Source of the DNA: UKL13-2 sp031414695
GTDB lineage: Bacteria; Pseudomonadota; Gammaproteobacteria; Burkholderiales; Usitatibacteraceae
DNA length: 64,000 bases
Reading direction: 5' to 3'
Assembly (NCBI GenBank): GCA_031414695.1
Contig: JANNWG010000028.1
Span: 1-64,000 of the forward strand
Below, in pieces: positions 1 through 8,299 of this stretch (the first letter of the stretch is position 1; the number at the start of each line of letters is the position of its first letter). The notes below the pieces were generated by a model that worked only from the letters and a program-made list of their open reading frames with translations, did not search any database and was not told the DNA's origin. The position numbers and the translations under genes are program-made.

Positions 1-1
1 G

Positions 2-370
2 GCAGCTTCTACAAGACAAGTCATTACACGCGCTCGACAATTAAGACGCAGCTTGACTGAAGCTGAACGCGCACTATGGCGTGTGATTCGCAACAAGCAG
101 CTTAGTGAATATCGATTTCGCCGCCAACGCCCCGTCGGTAAATACATCGTTGATTTTATTTGTTTGGAAGCGAATTTGATATTAGAAGTCGATGGTGGAC
201 AACATGCGGAACAGATTGCCTACGATAGTGCGCGTACGCAATTTTTGGAGAGCCTTGGCTATCGTGTGCTGCGGTTTTGGAATAATGATGTGCTGCAAAA
301 TATGGATGGTGTTGTGACGGTGATTTTGGGAGCGTTGGAAGATGGTGGTGTACCAACTGATGAAAAATAA
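2..370 (+). CDS. DUF559 endonuclease-domain protein (5' end outside window)
   Basis: The protein belongs to the DUF559 family, small single-domain proteins with a Vsr/restriction-endonuclease-like fold; their biological role is not established. The reading frame is open from base 2, so the start lies upstream of the window. A TTG at 53 is in frame, but family members carry the preceding LRRSLTEAER-type segment as part of the domain, so starting there would truncate it. Visible hallmarks are LTEAERALWRVIRNKQL, the YIVDFIC strand, the acidic LEVDGGQH motif expected at the metal-binding site, and the terminal GYRVLRFWNNDVL. Nuclease activity is inferred from the fold. It is followed directly by a pair of inverted palindromic repeats. 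Confidence 0.85.
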   Translation, partial: AASTRQVITRARQLRRSLTEAERALWRVIRNKQLSEYRFRRQRPVGKYIVDFICLEANLILEVDGGQHAEQIAYDSARTQFLESLGYRVLRFWNNDVLQNMDGVVTVILGALEDGGVPTDEK

Positions 371-399
371 TGATGACCATTCAAACATCCGCGCTCTGG

Positions 400-441
400 C
401 TCCTTCCCCCGGTCACGGGGGAAGGCTGGGATGGGGGCGAG
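400..441 (+). repeat. GC-rich palindromic repeat, copy 1
   Basis: A CCTTCCCCC / GGGGGAAGG hairpin followed by CTGGGATGGGGG. The same unit lies in opposite orientation at 521-561, and a related unit (CCCTCCCC/GGGGAGGG then CTGGGGTGGGG) is inside guaA near 40339-40378. It is non-coding here. Confidence 0.8.
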
Positions 442-520
442 CGTTGTGAATGAGAGATCAGTTGTGTGACTGCATTTTTGGTGTGGTTGTATGTTGTGTG
501 AGCCAAGTCAATTTGAACAA

Positions 521-561
521 TACCCCCATCCCAACCTTCCCCCTCACGGGGGGAAGGGGCC
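521..561 (-). repeat. GC-rich palindromic repeat, copy 2 (inverted)
   Basis: Reverse-complement relative of the 400-441 unit: CCCCCATCCCAACCTTCC followed by a short spacer and GGGGGGAAGGGG. The two units face each other across about 80 bp, so the whole interval could fold into one large stem-loop. The 371-633 gap holds these repeats and no gene. Confidence 0.8.
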
Positions 562-633
562 GATTGTAAGTGTTGATAATGTTGTACTTATCTTCAATGG
601 GTTGAGTAGTGTCAACTAAAGAAAGAAAAAAAC

Positions 634-1224
634 ATGATCGGACGCATCGCAGGAACCCTACTTGAAAAAAATCCGCCGCAATTATTGGTGGATGCAAATG
701 GTGTTGGCTATGAAGTCTCGGTGCCGATGTCCACTTTTTTTAATTTGCCGCGCATAGGCGAGGCGGTGGCGCTGCTCACGCATATGGTAGTACGAGAGGA
801 CGCACAGTTGCTTTATGGGTTTGCCACCGAGGGCGAGCGAGGCGCATTTCGTACGCTAATTAAAGTGAGTGGCGTCGGCCCGAAAGTCGCCCTCGCAGTG
901 TTGTCAGGTTTGAGTGTGAATGATTTAGCGGCGGCAGTGACACTGCAAGAAACGGGACGGCTCACCAATATTCCTGGTATCGGCAAAAAAACGGCTGAGC
1001 GTTTGCTGCTGGAATTGAAAGACAAATTTAAGGTTGACCCTCGCTTGAGCATGGGCGCTGGTGCAACGGCCGCCGCGCCAACTGCGAATGAAGATGTGCT
1101 CAACGCGTTGATCGGTTTGGGTTATAGCGATAAGGAGGCGATATTGGCGGTTAAACAATTGCCGACAGATTCAACAGTATCGGACGGCATTCGCCTTGCG
1201 TTGAAGTCGTTATCTAAAGGCTAG
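634..1224 (+). CDS. ruvA: Holliday junction DNA helicase subunit RuvA
   Basis: RuvA binds four-way junctions as a tetramer and positions the RuvB motors for branch migration. The 196-residue length is normal. Residues 1-63 form the OB-fold domain (MIGRIAGTLLE start, DANGVGYEV). Two helix-hairpin-helix motifs are visible at about 77-85 (VSGVGPKVA) and 112-121 (NIPGIGKKTA). The C-terminal domain III that contacts RuvB is at about 152-175 (LNALIGLGYSDKEA). The gene is followed by an unrelated thioesterase-like gene before ruvB, so ruvA and ruvB are not directly adjacent. Confidence 0.98.
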   Translation: MIGRIAGTLLEKNPPQLLVDANGVGYEVSVPMSTFFNLPRIGEAVALLTHMVVREDAQLLYGFATEGERGAFRTLIKVSGVGPKVALAVLSGLSVNDLAAAVTLQETGRLTNIPGIGKKTAERLLLELKDKFKVDPRLSMGAGATAAAPTANEDVLNALIGLGYSDKEAILAVKQLPTDSTVSDGIRLALKSLSKG

Positions 1225-1233
1225 TAAAAGTAC

Positions 1234-1302
1234 AAACTCTAATAATGACGTGTTATTTGAAGCATATATGCTTCAAAGTGCCCGCCAACAAACGACTTTA
1301 TA
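1234..1302 (+). repeat. 70-bp palindromic repeat family, copy A
   Basis: A member of the seven-copy family described under findings. It contains a perfect 20-bp palindrome, TTGAAGCATATATGCTTCAA, at 1257-1276, followed by GTGCCCGCCAA and ending in CGACTTTA. It lies between ruvA and the next gene and ends 8 bp before that gene's likely ATG. Confidence 0.75.
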
Positions 1303-1310
1303 TATTTTAT

Positions 1311-1805
1311 ATGTCATCATCGAACCAAGGCTTTTACTCAAAATTTGCACTTTCACCGCGTGTTTTTCGCCACTTCATGAATTGTTGGCCGCCGTTTTGG
1401 GGGATGCGGATACATATCATGCATATCGAGGACGATTGGACAAAAATTCGTATGCGGATGAAGTTGAGCCTGCGTAATAAGAATTATGTCGGCTCACATT
1501 TTGGTGGCGGGCTATTTGCCATGACCGATCCGTTTTATATGCTGATGTTGATAAATTTGCTGGGGCGTGATTATGTGGTGTGGGATAAGACGGCCAAGAT
1601 TGAATTTGTCAGCCCCGGGCGGTCAACCGTAACGGCGGATTTTCATATCACTGAGGCGATGTTAGCGGACATTATTGCCAACACGTCTAGCGGTGAAAAA
1701 TACGAGCCAACCTATCGCATTGATATAATGGATGCCGCAGGCAAACTGGTAGCGCGTATCGATAAAACGCTTTATATCCGCAGAAAACCGCTGAAACCAC
1801 GCTAA
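1311..1805 (+). CDS. DUF4442 / hotdog-fold thioesterase-like protein
   Basis: The 164-residue protein matches the DUF4442 family, whose members have the hotdog thioesterase fold; substrates are unknown. Supporting motifs are NYVGSHFGGGLFAMTDPFYM, which resembles the hotdog helix with its preceding loop, and the WDKTAKIEFVSPG strand. I place the start at ATG 1311 (MSSSNQGFYSK); the frame is open upstream to 1245, but those codons overlap repeat copy A and are not protein-like. The gene sits between ruvA and ruvB on the same strand and may be co-transcribed with them. No functional link to recombination is evident. Confidence 0.7.
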   Translation: MSSSNQGFYSKFALSPRVFRHFMNCWPPFWGMRIHIMHIEDDWTKIRMRMKLSLRNKNYVGSHFGGGLFAMTDPFYMLMLINLLGRDYVVWDKTAKIEFVSPGRSTVTADFHITEAMLADIIANTSSGEKYEPTYRIDIMDAAGKLVARIDKTLYIRRKPLKPR

Positions 1806-1832
1806 GACGCGGTGGTCAGCTAAAATGCACAC

Positions 1833-2864
1833 ATGCTAGAACCTGATCGCCTTATATCTGCTGAAAAAACCTCCAATGTTGAGGAAGTGCAAGAGCGCGC
1901 GCTGCGCCCAAAATTACTCGGCGAATATGTCGGCCAAGAAAAAATTCGCGAGCAGTTATCCATTTTTATCGATGCCGCCAAGGCGCGTAAAGAGCCGCTG
2001 GATCACACACTATTATTCGGCCCGCCAGGGCTAGGTAAAACTACATTGGCGCACATCATCGCGCGTGAGATGGGTGTAAATTTGCGCCAGACTTCAGGCC
2101 CCGTGCTCGAGCGTGCGGGTGATTTGGCGGCGATGCTGACTAATCTAGAGCCTAACGATGTGTTATTCATTGACGAAATTCATCGCCTAAACCCAGTGGT
2201 GGAAGAAATTTTGTATCCGGCGTTGGAGGATTATCAAATCGACATCATGATTGGCGAAGGCCCATCGGCACGCTCGGTCAAGCTCGATTTACCGCCGTTT
2301 ACCTTAGTCGGCGCCACCACGCGTGCGGGTATGTTGACCAATCCGCTACGTGATCGTTTTGGCATCGTCTCGCGGCTGGAGTTTTATTCGCCAGAGGAGT
2401 TAAAACTTATCGTCACGCGTTCCGCAAAATTGCTCAATGTCGGCATTGATGAAACGGGTGCGATGGAAATCGCTAAACGTTCACGTGGCACGCCACGCAT
2501 CTCAAATAGATTGCTGCGTCGCGTGCGTGACTATGCAGAGGTCAAATTTGACGGTAACGTCAGTAAAGAGGTTGCTGATTTAGCGCTCAAAATGCTTGAT
2601 GTCGATATGGTTGGGCTGGATATGATGGACCGTAAATTACTATCCGCTATTATCGAAAAATTTGCTGGTGGGCCAGTGGGCGTGGAAAATCTTGCCGCCG
2701 CCATTGGCGAGGAGCGCGATACGATTGAAGACGTGCTCGAACCATATTTGATTCAGCAAGGCTACTTACAACGTACCCCGCGTGGTCGTATGGCCACACT
2801 TTTGTGCTACCAACATTTTGGGCTTGTCATGCCAAACAATAACAACGTGCCTGGTTTGTTTTAA
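1833..2864 (+). CDS. ruvB: Holliday junction branch migration ATPase RuvB
   Basis: AAA+ motor that drives branch migration with RuvA and RuvC. It has 343 residues, the usual size. Walker A is FGPPGLGKTT at about 62-71, Walker B VLFIDEIHRL at about 110-119, and sensor 1 plus the arginine finger lie in GATTRAGMLTNPLRDRFG. The C-terminal winged helix ends RTPRGRMATLLCYQHFGL, followed by a short Asn-rich tail. The start at ATG 1833 gives the usual N-terminus. ybgC begins 10 bp after the stop codon. Confidence 0.98.
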   Translation: MLEPDRLISAEKTSNVEEVQERALRPKLLGEYVGQEKIREQLSIFIDAAKARKEPLDHTLLFGPPGLGKTTLAHIIAREMGVNLRQTSGPVLERAGDLAAMLTNLEPNDVLFIDEIHRLNPVVEEILYPALEDYQIDIMIGEGPSARSVKLDLPPFTLVGATTRAGMLTNPLRDRFGIVSRLEFYSPEELKLIVTRSAKLLNVGIDETGAMEIAKRSRGTPRISNRLLRRVRDYAEVKFDGNVSKEVADLALKMLDVDMVGLDMMDRKLLSAIIEKFAGGPVGVENLAAAIGEERDTIEDVLEPYLIQQGYLQRTPRGRMATLLCYQHFGLVMPNNNNVPGLF

Positions 2865-2874
2865 GGAAATATCA

Positions 2875-3321
2875 GTGGCAAAAATATCACTTAAACATGC
2901 AGAGCAAACGCAACTATTTACCTACTCATTTCCGCTACGTATTTACTATGAAGATACGGATTCTGGTGGCGTGGTGTATCACGGCCAATATGTGCGTTTT
3001 TTAGAGCGTGCGCGCACTGAGTGGCTGCGCTTTTTGGGCTTTAACAATACTGAACTTGAGCGCAAATACAAAATGCTCTGGGTCGTGACTGAAATGACGA
3101 TGAATTTTTTGAAAGCCGCTCGGCTTGATGACAACCTAGACGTGACGGTCGCCGTTGAAACTATGGGGCGCGTGCGCTGTACGTTTCATCAAGAAGTAAA
3201 GCGTGGAGATGAAATATTACTCAAGGCGCGGGTGACGGTAGCCTCTGTTTCTGCGACAAGTTTCAAACCGATTGAATTTCCGGCGGATGTCAAACGCAAA
3301 ATGGAAGCGACTTGTTTATGA
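2875..3321 (+). CDS. ybgC: Tol-Pal-associated acyl-CoA thioesterase YbgC
   Basis: Hotdog-fold acyl-CoA thioesterase encoded at the head of tol-pal operons, 148 residues. The catalytic loop is visible as YYEDTDSGGVVYHGQYVRF at about residues 25-43, with the Asp of DTDSGG as the expected catalytic residue. I choose the GTG at 2875 because an AAGGA ribosome-binding sequence precedes it by about 8 bp; the frame is open further upstream but overlaps the end of ruvB. The stop overlaps the tolQ start as ATGA, which indicates translational coupling with the Tol operon. Confidence 0.93.
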   Translation: MAKISLKHAEQTQLFTYSFPLRIYYEDTDSGGVVYHGQYVRFLERARTEWLRFLGFNNTELERKYKMLWVVTEMTMNFLKAARLDDNLDVTVAVETMGRVRCTFHQEVKRGDEILLKARVTVASVSATSFKPIEFPADVKRKMEATCL

Positions 3322-4007
3322 ATCCAATTAACGTAAATCCTGACATGGCCATTTGGGCGCTAGTGATGCAGGCCTCGATCATCGTCAAAATTGTGATGGT
3401 GATTTTGGCGCTGGTCTCGCTCATGTCGTGGTGGTATATCTTTGTCAAAATGTTTACCTTGCGCCGCGCAAAAAAGCAGGCCGAAGAATTTGAACGCGAA
3501 TTTTGGGGCGGCTCTGACTTGGTGGGCCTGTATCAGCGTGCGGCATCGGGTAAATACGAGCCACAAGGCATGGAGCGTATTTTTGAAGCAGGCTTTAAAG
3601 AGTTTCTAAAACTTAAAACTAAATCGGGCTCGGATATTGGGGCGCTGATGGATGGTTCACGGCGCGCAATGAAGGCTGCGTATCAGCGTGAGCTAGATTT
3701 TTTAGAGCGGCATTTATCGTTTTTAGCTACCGTCGGTTCAGTCAGCCCCTACATTGGCTTATTTGGTACCGTCTGGGGCATCATGAATGCGTTTCGCGGC
3801 CTATCGAACGTCGCACAAGCAACACTCGCGCAAGTCGCACCTGGCATCGCGGAGGCATTAATTGCCACCGCGATTGGCTTGTTTGCAGCTATTCCAGCAG
3901 TGATTGCCTACAACCGCTATGCCGCCGAGATTGATCGCTTAGCGAATCGCTACGAGAGTTTCATTGAGGAATTTTCAAATATCTTGCAACGTCAGGCGAC
4001 TCACTAA
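3318..4007 (+). CDS. tolQ: Tol-Pal system inner-membrane proton channel TolQ
   Basis: TolQ forms the proton-driven motor with TolR that energises TolA during outer-membrane constriction. The 229-residue protein has a first membrane helix at about residues 17-42 and two further helices around the conserved SVSPYIGLFGTVWGIMNAF block and the GIAEALIATAIGLFAAIPAVIAYN block, where MotA/ExbB/TolQ family pore residues lie. The ATG at 3318 overlaps the ybgC stop, and the TAA overlaps the tolR ATG as TAATG. Confidence 0.97.
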   Translation: MNPINVNPDMAIWALVMQASIIVKIVMVILALVSLMSWWYIFVKMFTLRRAKKQAEEFEREFWGGSDLVGLYQRAASGKYEPQGMERIFEAGFKEFLKLKTKSGSDIGALMDGSRRAMKAAYQRELDFLERHLSFLATVGSVSPYIGLFGTVWGIMNAFRGLSNVAQATLAQVAPGIAEALIATAIGLFAAIPAVIAYNRYAAEIDRLANRYESFIEEFSNILQRQATH

Positions 4008-4438
4008 TGCGGCGCCCACGTCGCGCGATGGCAGAGATAAACGTTGTGCCTTACATCGACGTGATGCTGGTGCTATTGATTATTTTTATGGTGTCTGCCC
4101 CGCTTATTACGCCTGGTCAGATTGATTTGCCGAGCGTTGGCCAATCGTTAAATCCAGCAGTCGCCCCGCTAGAAGTGCGCTTGGCTAAAGATGGTGGCAT
4201 TGTGATTGTGGATCGTCAACAAGGTGGTACTGAGCAGCCAGTAACAAAGTCACAATTAATCGCGGCGGTGAAAGCCATTCAAGCGAAAAATCCCGAACAA
4301 GCGGTGGTGATTTCGGCAGATAAAAAATTGCCGTATGAAAATGTCATTGAAGCGCTCGATGCGCTGCAAAAAGGCCAGATAAAACGTGTCGGGTTATTGG
4401 TCTCACCAGCAGCGTCTCAAACTAGGTCAGCGAATTAA
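4007..4438 (+). CDS. tolR: Tol-Pal system protein TolR
   Basis: ExbD/TolR-family partner of TolQ. The single membrane helix (VPYIDVMLVLLIIFMVSA) carries the essential proton-coupling aspartate at residue 18. The periplasmic domain follows (EVRLAKDGGIVI, QAVVISADKKLPYENVIEALD). The 143-residue length is normal. It starts inside the tolQ stop codon and is followed six bases later by tolA. Confidence 0.96.
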   Translation: MRRPRRAMAEINVVPYIDVMLVLLIIFMVSAPLITPGQIDLPSVGQSLNPAVAPLEVRLAKDGGIVIVDRQQGGTEQPVTKSQLIAAVKAIQAKNPEQAVVISADKKLPYENVIEALDALQKGQIKRVGLLVSPAASQTRSAN

Positions 4439-4444
4439 TTTCAC

Positions 4445-5275
4445 ATGGCTGCATCCACCATGCCAAGCGGCACACCACCAAAACTATCCGCTACAGCGCG
4501 GCAGGTGCTGAGTAAGCGTCGTGAGCCAGGCAAATTACCGGCGGCGATGTTTGCTCTGGTGATTCACGCGGGTTTTTTTGCCTTGATTGTTTTTGGCGTG
4601 TCGTGGCAGGTGAAGCCACCAACAATCTTGAATGCCGAGATTTGGCGGGAGCTTCCAGCCATAAATTCCCCAAAGTCGCCGCCAGTAGCGGAGGTTGAAC
4701 CAACGCCAGAGCCAAGAATTGAGCCGCCTGCGCCAACTAAACCGGTAAAAGTTGAGCCACCAAAGCCATTGCCGCCATCGAAAGTCGATATTGCGCTGAA
4801 TGAAAAAAAAGTGCGCGAGGAAAAAATAAAAATCGAGCAGCAAAAACGTGATGAGAAAAAACGCGTTGATGATAAGAAAAAAGCGGAAGAAGAAAAAATC
4901 CGTAAAGCGGATGAGCTCAAGCGAAATGCCGCTGAAGATAAATTGCGTTCTGAGGCTGAGGCGCGTGATGCTGCCATCAAAGGCGCACGTGACAAAGCCA
5001 TTCAAGATTACGCAGGTAAAGTGGCTACGCTGATTCGTAATCGCGCTAATATTCCTGAGTCGGTTACGGGTAAACCAATTGTCGAAGTGAAGCTACGTTT
5101 GTTGGTTAATGGCGCGGTACTTGATGCGCAAATTGTTAAGGCTTCGGGCAATCGTGCATTTGATGATGCCGTCGAGCGCGCCATTAACGGCGTTCGGCAA
5201 TGGCCGTTGCCCGATGATGCGTCGATTTTAGGTGGACGGCGTGAACTAATTTTAAGAATCGAACACGAACGATGA
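4445..5275 (+). CDS. tolA: Cell envelope integrity protein TolA
   Basis: TolA links the TolQR motor across the periplasm to TolB and Pal. Its 276 residues show the classic three parts: an N-terminal membrane helix at about 33-54 (AAMFALVIHAGFFALIVFGV), a Pro-rich segment then a long Lys/Glu/Ala helical region at about 115-185, and a C-terminal globular TonB-like domain (VEVKLRLLVNGAVLDAQIVKASGN). Long open frames on the opposite strand here are mirror images of the low-complexity region. The stop overlaps the tolB start. Confidence 0.95.
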   Translation: MAASTMPSGTPPKLSATARQVLSKRREPGKLPAAMFALVIHAGFFALIVFGVSWQVKPPTILNAEIWRELPAINSPKSPPVAEVEPTPEPRIEPPAPTKPVKVEPPKPLPPSKVDIALNEKKVREEKIKIEQQKRDEKKRVDDKKKAEEEKIRKADELKRNAAEDKLRSEAEARDAAIKGARDKAIQDYAGKVATLIRNRANIPESVTGKPIVEVKLRLLVNGAVLDAQIVKASGNRAFDDAVERAINGVRQWPLPDDASILGGRRELILRIEHER

Positions 5276-6573
5276 TGAATCCAAAAACTTTTTTCTCAAG
5301 CCTCTTATTGCTCGTTTTACTTGCGATAAGTCACGCGCAGGCGCAGCTGACTATTGATGTCACCACCAGCGCGGGTCGGCAAATCCCCATCGCGATTGTG
5401 GAGTTTCGTGGCGAAGCCCAAGCCCCGCAAAATTTAACGCCCATCATTAGCAACAATCTTGCCCGCAGTGGCCTATTTCGCATGGTTTCAGCCACCCCCA
5501 ATCCGCTGCCAACGGAATTATCAGAAGTTAATTTTGCCGACTGGTCAAGTCGCATGACAGAAGCATTACTAATCGGCGGCATCACAAAACTAGCAGATGG
5601 CCGCTTCGAAATTAGTTACCGTTTATTTGATGTCGCCAAACAAACGCAATTAGCGTCCGGCCAAATCACCGCGAGTGCCACGCAATTTCGTGCCACCGCG
5701 CATCGTATCTCGGATGAAATTTATGAAAAGCTCACCGGTGAGCGTGGTGTCTTTGCGACCAAGGTCGCTTATGTGTTGAAACGTGGGCAGCGTTTTGAAT
5801 TGCAAGTCGCTGACGCAGATGGATTTAATCCACAGACCGTATTAGCCTCAATGGAGCCTATCGGCTCACCGAAATGGTCGCCAGACGGTACTAAGTTGGC
5901 CTACGTGACCTTTGAATCACGCAAATCAAATGTGGTGGTGCAAGATTTAGTGCAAGGCAGCCGCAAGGTGGTGGCGAATTTTCGAGGGGACAATTACGCG
6001 CCGTCATGGTCGCCTGATGGCCGTGAATTAGCCGTTGCACTCTCGCGTGATGCTGTCTCGCAGATTTATATTATTTCGGCGAATGGCGGCGAGCCTCGCC
6101 GCATTACAACCAGTAACTCCATTGATAGCGGTGCCGCGTTTACACCTGATGGCAATACTATTATTTTTTTCTCTGATCGCTCAGGAGGGCCGCAGCTTTA
6201 TTCAGTCCCCGTTGCTGGCGGCAATGCAAAACGACTCACCTTTGAGGGCAGCTACAACACCAGCCCGCGCCTCAGCCCTGATGGTAAGTTGGTCGCCTTC
6301 GTTAGCCGTGATGCGGGCAAACTGCGCATTGCTACATTAGAGCTGGCTTCGGGACTCATCAATGTGCTGACTGATGGCCCACGTGACGACAGCCCAAGTT
6401 TTTCGCCTAATGGACGCACTATCCTCTTTGAATCCAAAGCCGGTGGGCGTGGCAGCTTAGGTTCAGTTTCGATTGATGGTCGTATCAAACAAAAGCTTAC
6501 GTCGCAAAATGGCGACGTTCGCGAGCCTGCATGGGGGCCATATGCCGCCAAAAGTGGTGGCAGCGCACTGTAA
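5272..6573 (+). CDS. tolB: Tol-Pal system beta-propeller protein TolB
   Basis: Periplasmic protein that shuttles between TolA and Pal. A cleavable signal peptide is visible (SSLLLLVLLAISHAQAQ, mature end near residue 25). An N-terminal alpha/beta domain follows, then the six-bladed propeller with repeated SPDG motifs (KWSPDGTKLAYV, SWSPDGRELAV, FTPDGNTIIFFSDR, LSPDGKLVAFVS, FSPNGRTILFES). The length of 433 is typical. ATG 5272 or the adjacent ATG at 5275 could serve as start; the first overlaps the tolA stop. Confidence 0.97.
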   Translation: MMNPKTFFSSLLLLVLLAISHAQAQLTIDVTTSAGRQIPIAIVEFRGEAQAPQNLTPIISNNLARSGLFRMVSATPNPLPTELSEVNFADWSSRMTEALLIGGITKLADGRFEISYRLFDVAKQTQLASGQITASATQFRATAHRISDEIYEKLTGERGVFATKVAYVLKRGQRFELQVADADGFNPQTVLASMEPIGSPKWSPDGTKLAYVTFESRKSNVVVQDLVQGSRKVVANFRGDNYAPSWSPDGRELAVALSRDAVSQIYIISANGGEPRRITTSNSIDSGAAFTPDGNTIIFFSDRSGGPQLYSVPVAGGNAKRLTFEGSYNTSPRLSPDGKLVAFVSRDAGKLRIATLELASGLINVLTDGPRDDSPSFSPNGRTILFESKAGGRGSLGSVSIDGRIKQKLTSQNGDVREPAWGPYAAKSGGSAL

Positions 6574-6644
6574 TAAAATTGAATTTGGTGTATCGTTCTG
6601 GTTGAAATTCTTATCTTTACGTTGGTTTTCTTTTTAAGGAGTGA

Positions 6645-7193
6645 ATGATGAATAAAAAAATACTATTGCTTGCCGCTGCCGTCATCGGTGCTGGACTCGC
6701 TGGTTGTGCGAGTAAAGAAGCGCCTAAAGATACGCCAGTGGAGACCCGCACGGCGGCAACGACTTCAACCACCACACCAGGCACAACTGGCAGCACTACG
6801 CCGACAGCACCCACGAGCAATGTCGCCATCAATCCGCTCAAAGACCCAAACAATATTTTGTCGAAGCGCATTATTTATTTTGAATACGATCAGGATAGTG
6901 TGAAAGGCGAATACCAAGCCGTAGTGCAAGCACATGCCAAATACCTAGCTGACAATCGTGGCCGCAAAATCCGCCTAGAAGGCCATGCCGATGAGCGCGG
7001 CTCACGTGAATACAACATGGCGTTAGGCCAACGTCGCGGTGATGCCGTGCGTAAAGCCACTAACCTACTCGGTGTTGCAAATGACCGTATGGAAACGGTG
7101 AGCTTCGGCGAAGACAAACCGCGCGCTACCGGTAGCGATGAAGCGGCATGGTCGCAAAACCGCCGTGTTGAAATTGTTTATGACGGAGAGTAA
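6645..7193 (+). CDS. pal: Peptidoglycan-associated lipoprotein Pal
   Basis: Outer-membrane lipoprotein that anchors the Tol system to peptidoglycan. The lipobox LAGC places the lipidated Cys at about residue 21. A Thr/Pro-rich linker follows, then an OmpA-like domain with YFEYDQDSVK, the peptidoglycan-binding LEGHADERGSREYNMALGQRR signature and NRRVEIVY. An AAGGAG ribosome-binding site ends four bases before ATG 6645; the ATG at 6648 is equally possible. It lies 71 bp after tolB in the same direction. Confidence 0.97.
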   Translation: MMNKKILLLAAAVIGAGLAGCASKEAPKDTPVETRTAATTSTTTPGTTGSTTPTAPTSNVAINPLKDPNNILSKRIIYFEYDQDSVKGEYQAVVQAHAKYLADNRGRKIRLEGHADERGSREYNMALGQRRGDAVRKATNLLGVANDRMETVSFGEDKPRATGSDEAAWSQNRRVEIVYDGE

Positions 7194-7252
7194 TTCAATG
7201 TTGGGCGGACAGAAGTTTTGCCTAGGCTACTGTTAATTCCAACGACATTTTT

Positions 7253-7351
7253 GCCACAGATGAACACAGATAAAAGCGGATAAAAGCAAAATCTTTAATT
7301 TGATGTTTTTGCAGTTGACGTTATCCGTTTTTATCCGTGTTCATCTGTGGC
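7253..7351. repeat. Long inverted repeat between pal and cpoB
   Basis: Two arms of about 30 bp, GCCACAGATGAACACAGAT... at 7253 and ...GTGTTCATCTGTGGC ending at 7351, match with about two mismatches around a loop of roughly 40 bp. CCACAGATGAACACGG-type repeats are widespread in bacterial genomes. It could act as a transcript-end or processing hairpin between the two Tol-associated genes. Confidence 0.85.
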
Positions 7352-7380
7352 TCGTTTTGCTATCAACTCTATACACCTTT

Positions 7381-8256
7381 ATGTTTAATTTCCGCCGCCA
7401 ACTCATCATCTTGCTGTGCAGCTTGCCAATCATCGCCCATGCGGGCTTGTTTGACGACGATGAAGCGCGTAAGCAGATAAAGCAGCTCGCTGAAAAAGTG
7501 GAGTTGCAAAATAAAGATAACGATGCCAAATTTATAAAGCTTGATGAGTCGATCAAAAATTTGGGCATCATACAATTGCTCAATCAAATTGAGATGCTCA
7601 ATGGCGAGCTTGCAAAATTGCGTGGCCAAGTGGAAGTGCTGACAAATCAAAATGAGCTTTTACAAAAGCGCCAAAAAGACTTTTATTTAGATATTGATAC
7701 ACGCTTACGTGCATTAGAAGGAAATGCTAATCCCCAAGCAGGTAGCGCGCTTTCAGGCATAAATACGCCGAGTAGCCCACCAAATGGCGGTTTTGTAGTT
7801 ACACCCGTAACGCCCTCCATTACCATCCCAGCACCTTTGAGTGAGTCCGCACAACGCGAGCTTCGTGAACGCGAAAATCGTGCTTATGATTTGGGCTCTG
7901 CTGCTTTTCGACGCGGTGACTTTACTGCCGCGATGCGTGCGTTTCAAACATTCATTGCAGATTTTCCACAAAGCCAGTTGGCGCCAAATGCGCTCTACTG
8001 GGTAGGACTATCGCAATTTAATTTGAAAGACTATCGCGAGGCGCGCGCTACGCAAGATGCGCTTATCAAAAAATACCCTGATGCAAGCAAAATTATTGCT
8101 GACGCGTTATTGGTTATTGGAAGTGTACAGGCCGAGTTAGGTGATAACGGCTCAGCACGCAACACCTATGAAGAGATCGTCGCCAAATATCCAACCTCCG
8201 ACGCCGCCGCAAAAGCCCGCACCAGATTAGCAGGCATCAGACGCCAATCCAAGTAA
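7381..8256 (+). CDS. cpoB: Cell division coordinator CpoB (YbgF)
   Basis: Periplasmic protein that coordinates Tol-driven outer-membrane constriction with septal peptidoglycan synthesis. The 291-residue protein begins at ATG 7381 with a signal peptide (IILLCSLPIIAHAG), because the frame upstream runs through the inverted repeat. An N-terminal coiled coil at about 30-105 (trimerisation region) is followed by a linker and three TPR-like repeats (YDLGSAAFRRGDFTAAMRAFQTFI, NALYWVGLSQFNLKDYREA, DALLVIGSVQAELGDNGSA). It is the usual last gene of tol-pal clusters. Confidence 0.95.
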   Translation: MFNFRRQLIILLCSLPIIAHAGLFDDDEARKQIKQLAEKVELQNKDNDAKFIKLDESIKNLGIIQLLNQIEMLNGELAKLRGQVEVLTNQNELLQKRQKDFYLDIDTRLRALEGNANPQAGSALSGINTPSSPPNGGFVVTPVTPSITIPAPLSESAQRELRERENRAYDLGSAAFRRGDFTAAMRAFQTFIADFPQSQLAPNALYWVGLSQFNLKDYREARATQDALIKKYPDASKIIADALLVIGSVQAELGDNGSARNTYEEIVAKYPTSDAAAKARTRLAGIRRQSK

Positions 8257-8299
8257 CTAAGCTCGCGTGCATTTGTATTTGCCGCGCAATAGTAATCAC

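Noticed and set aside
4535..5005. Two long open frames on the minus strand across tolA
   Set aside because: They mirror the Lys/Glu/Ala-rich codons of TolA (Ser/Phe-rich products), have no start context or homology, and TolA itself is certain.
8257..8299. Possible preQ1 riboswitch before queE
   Set aside because: The gap is too short and shows no pseudoknot-like pattern or A-rich tail of known preQ1 classes.
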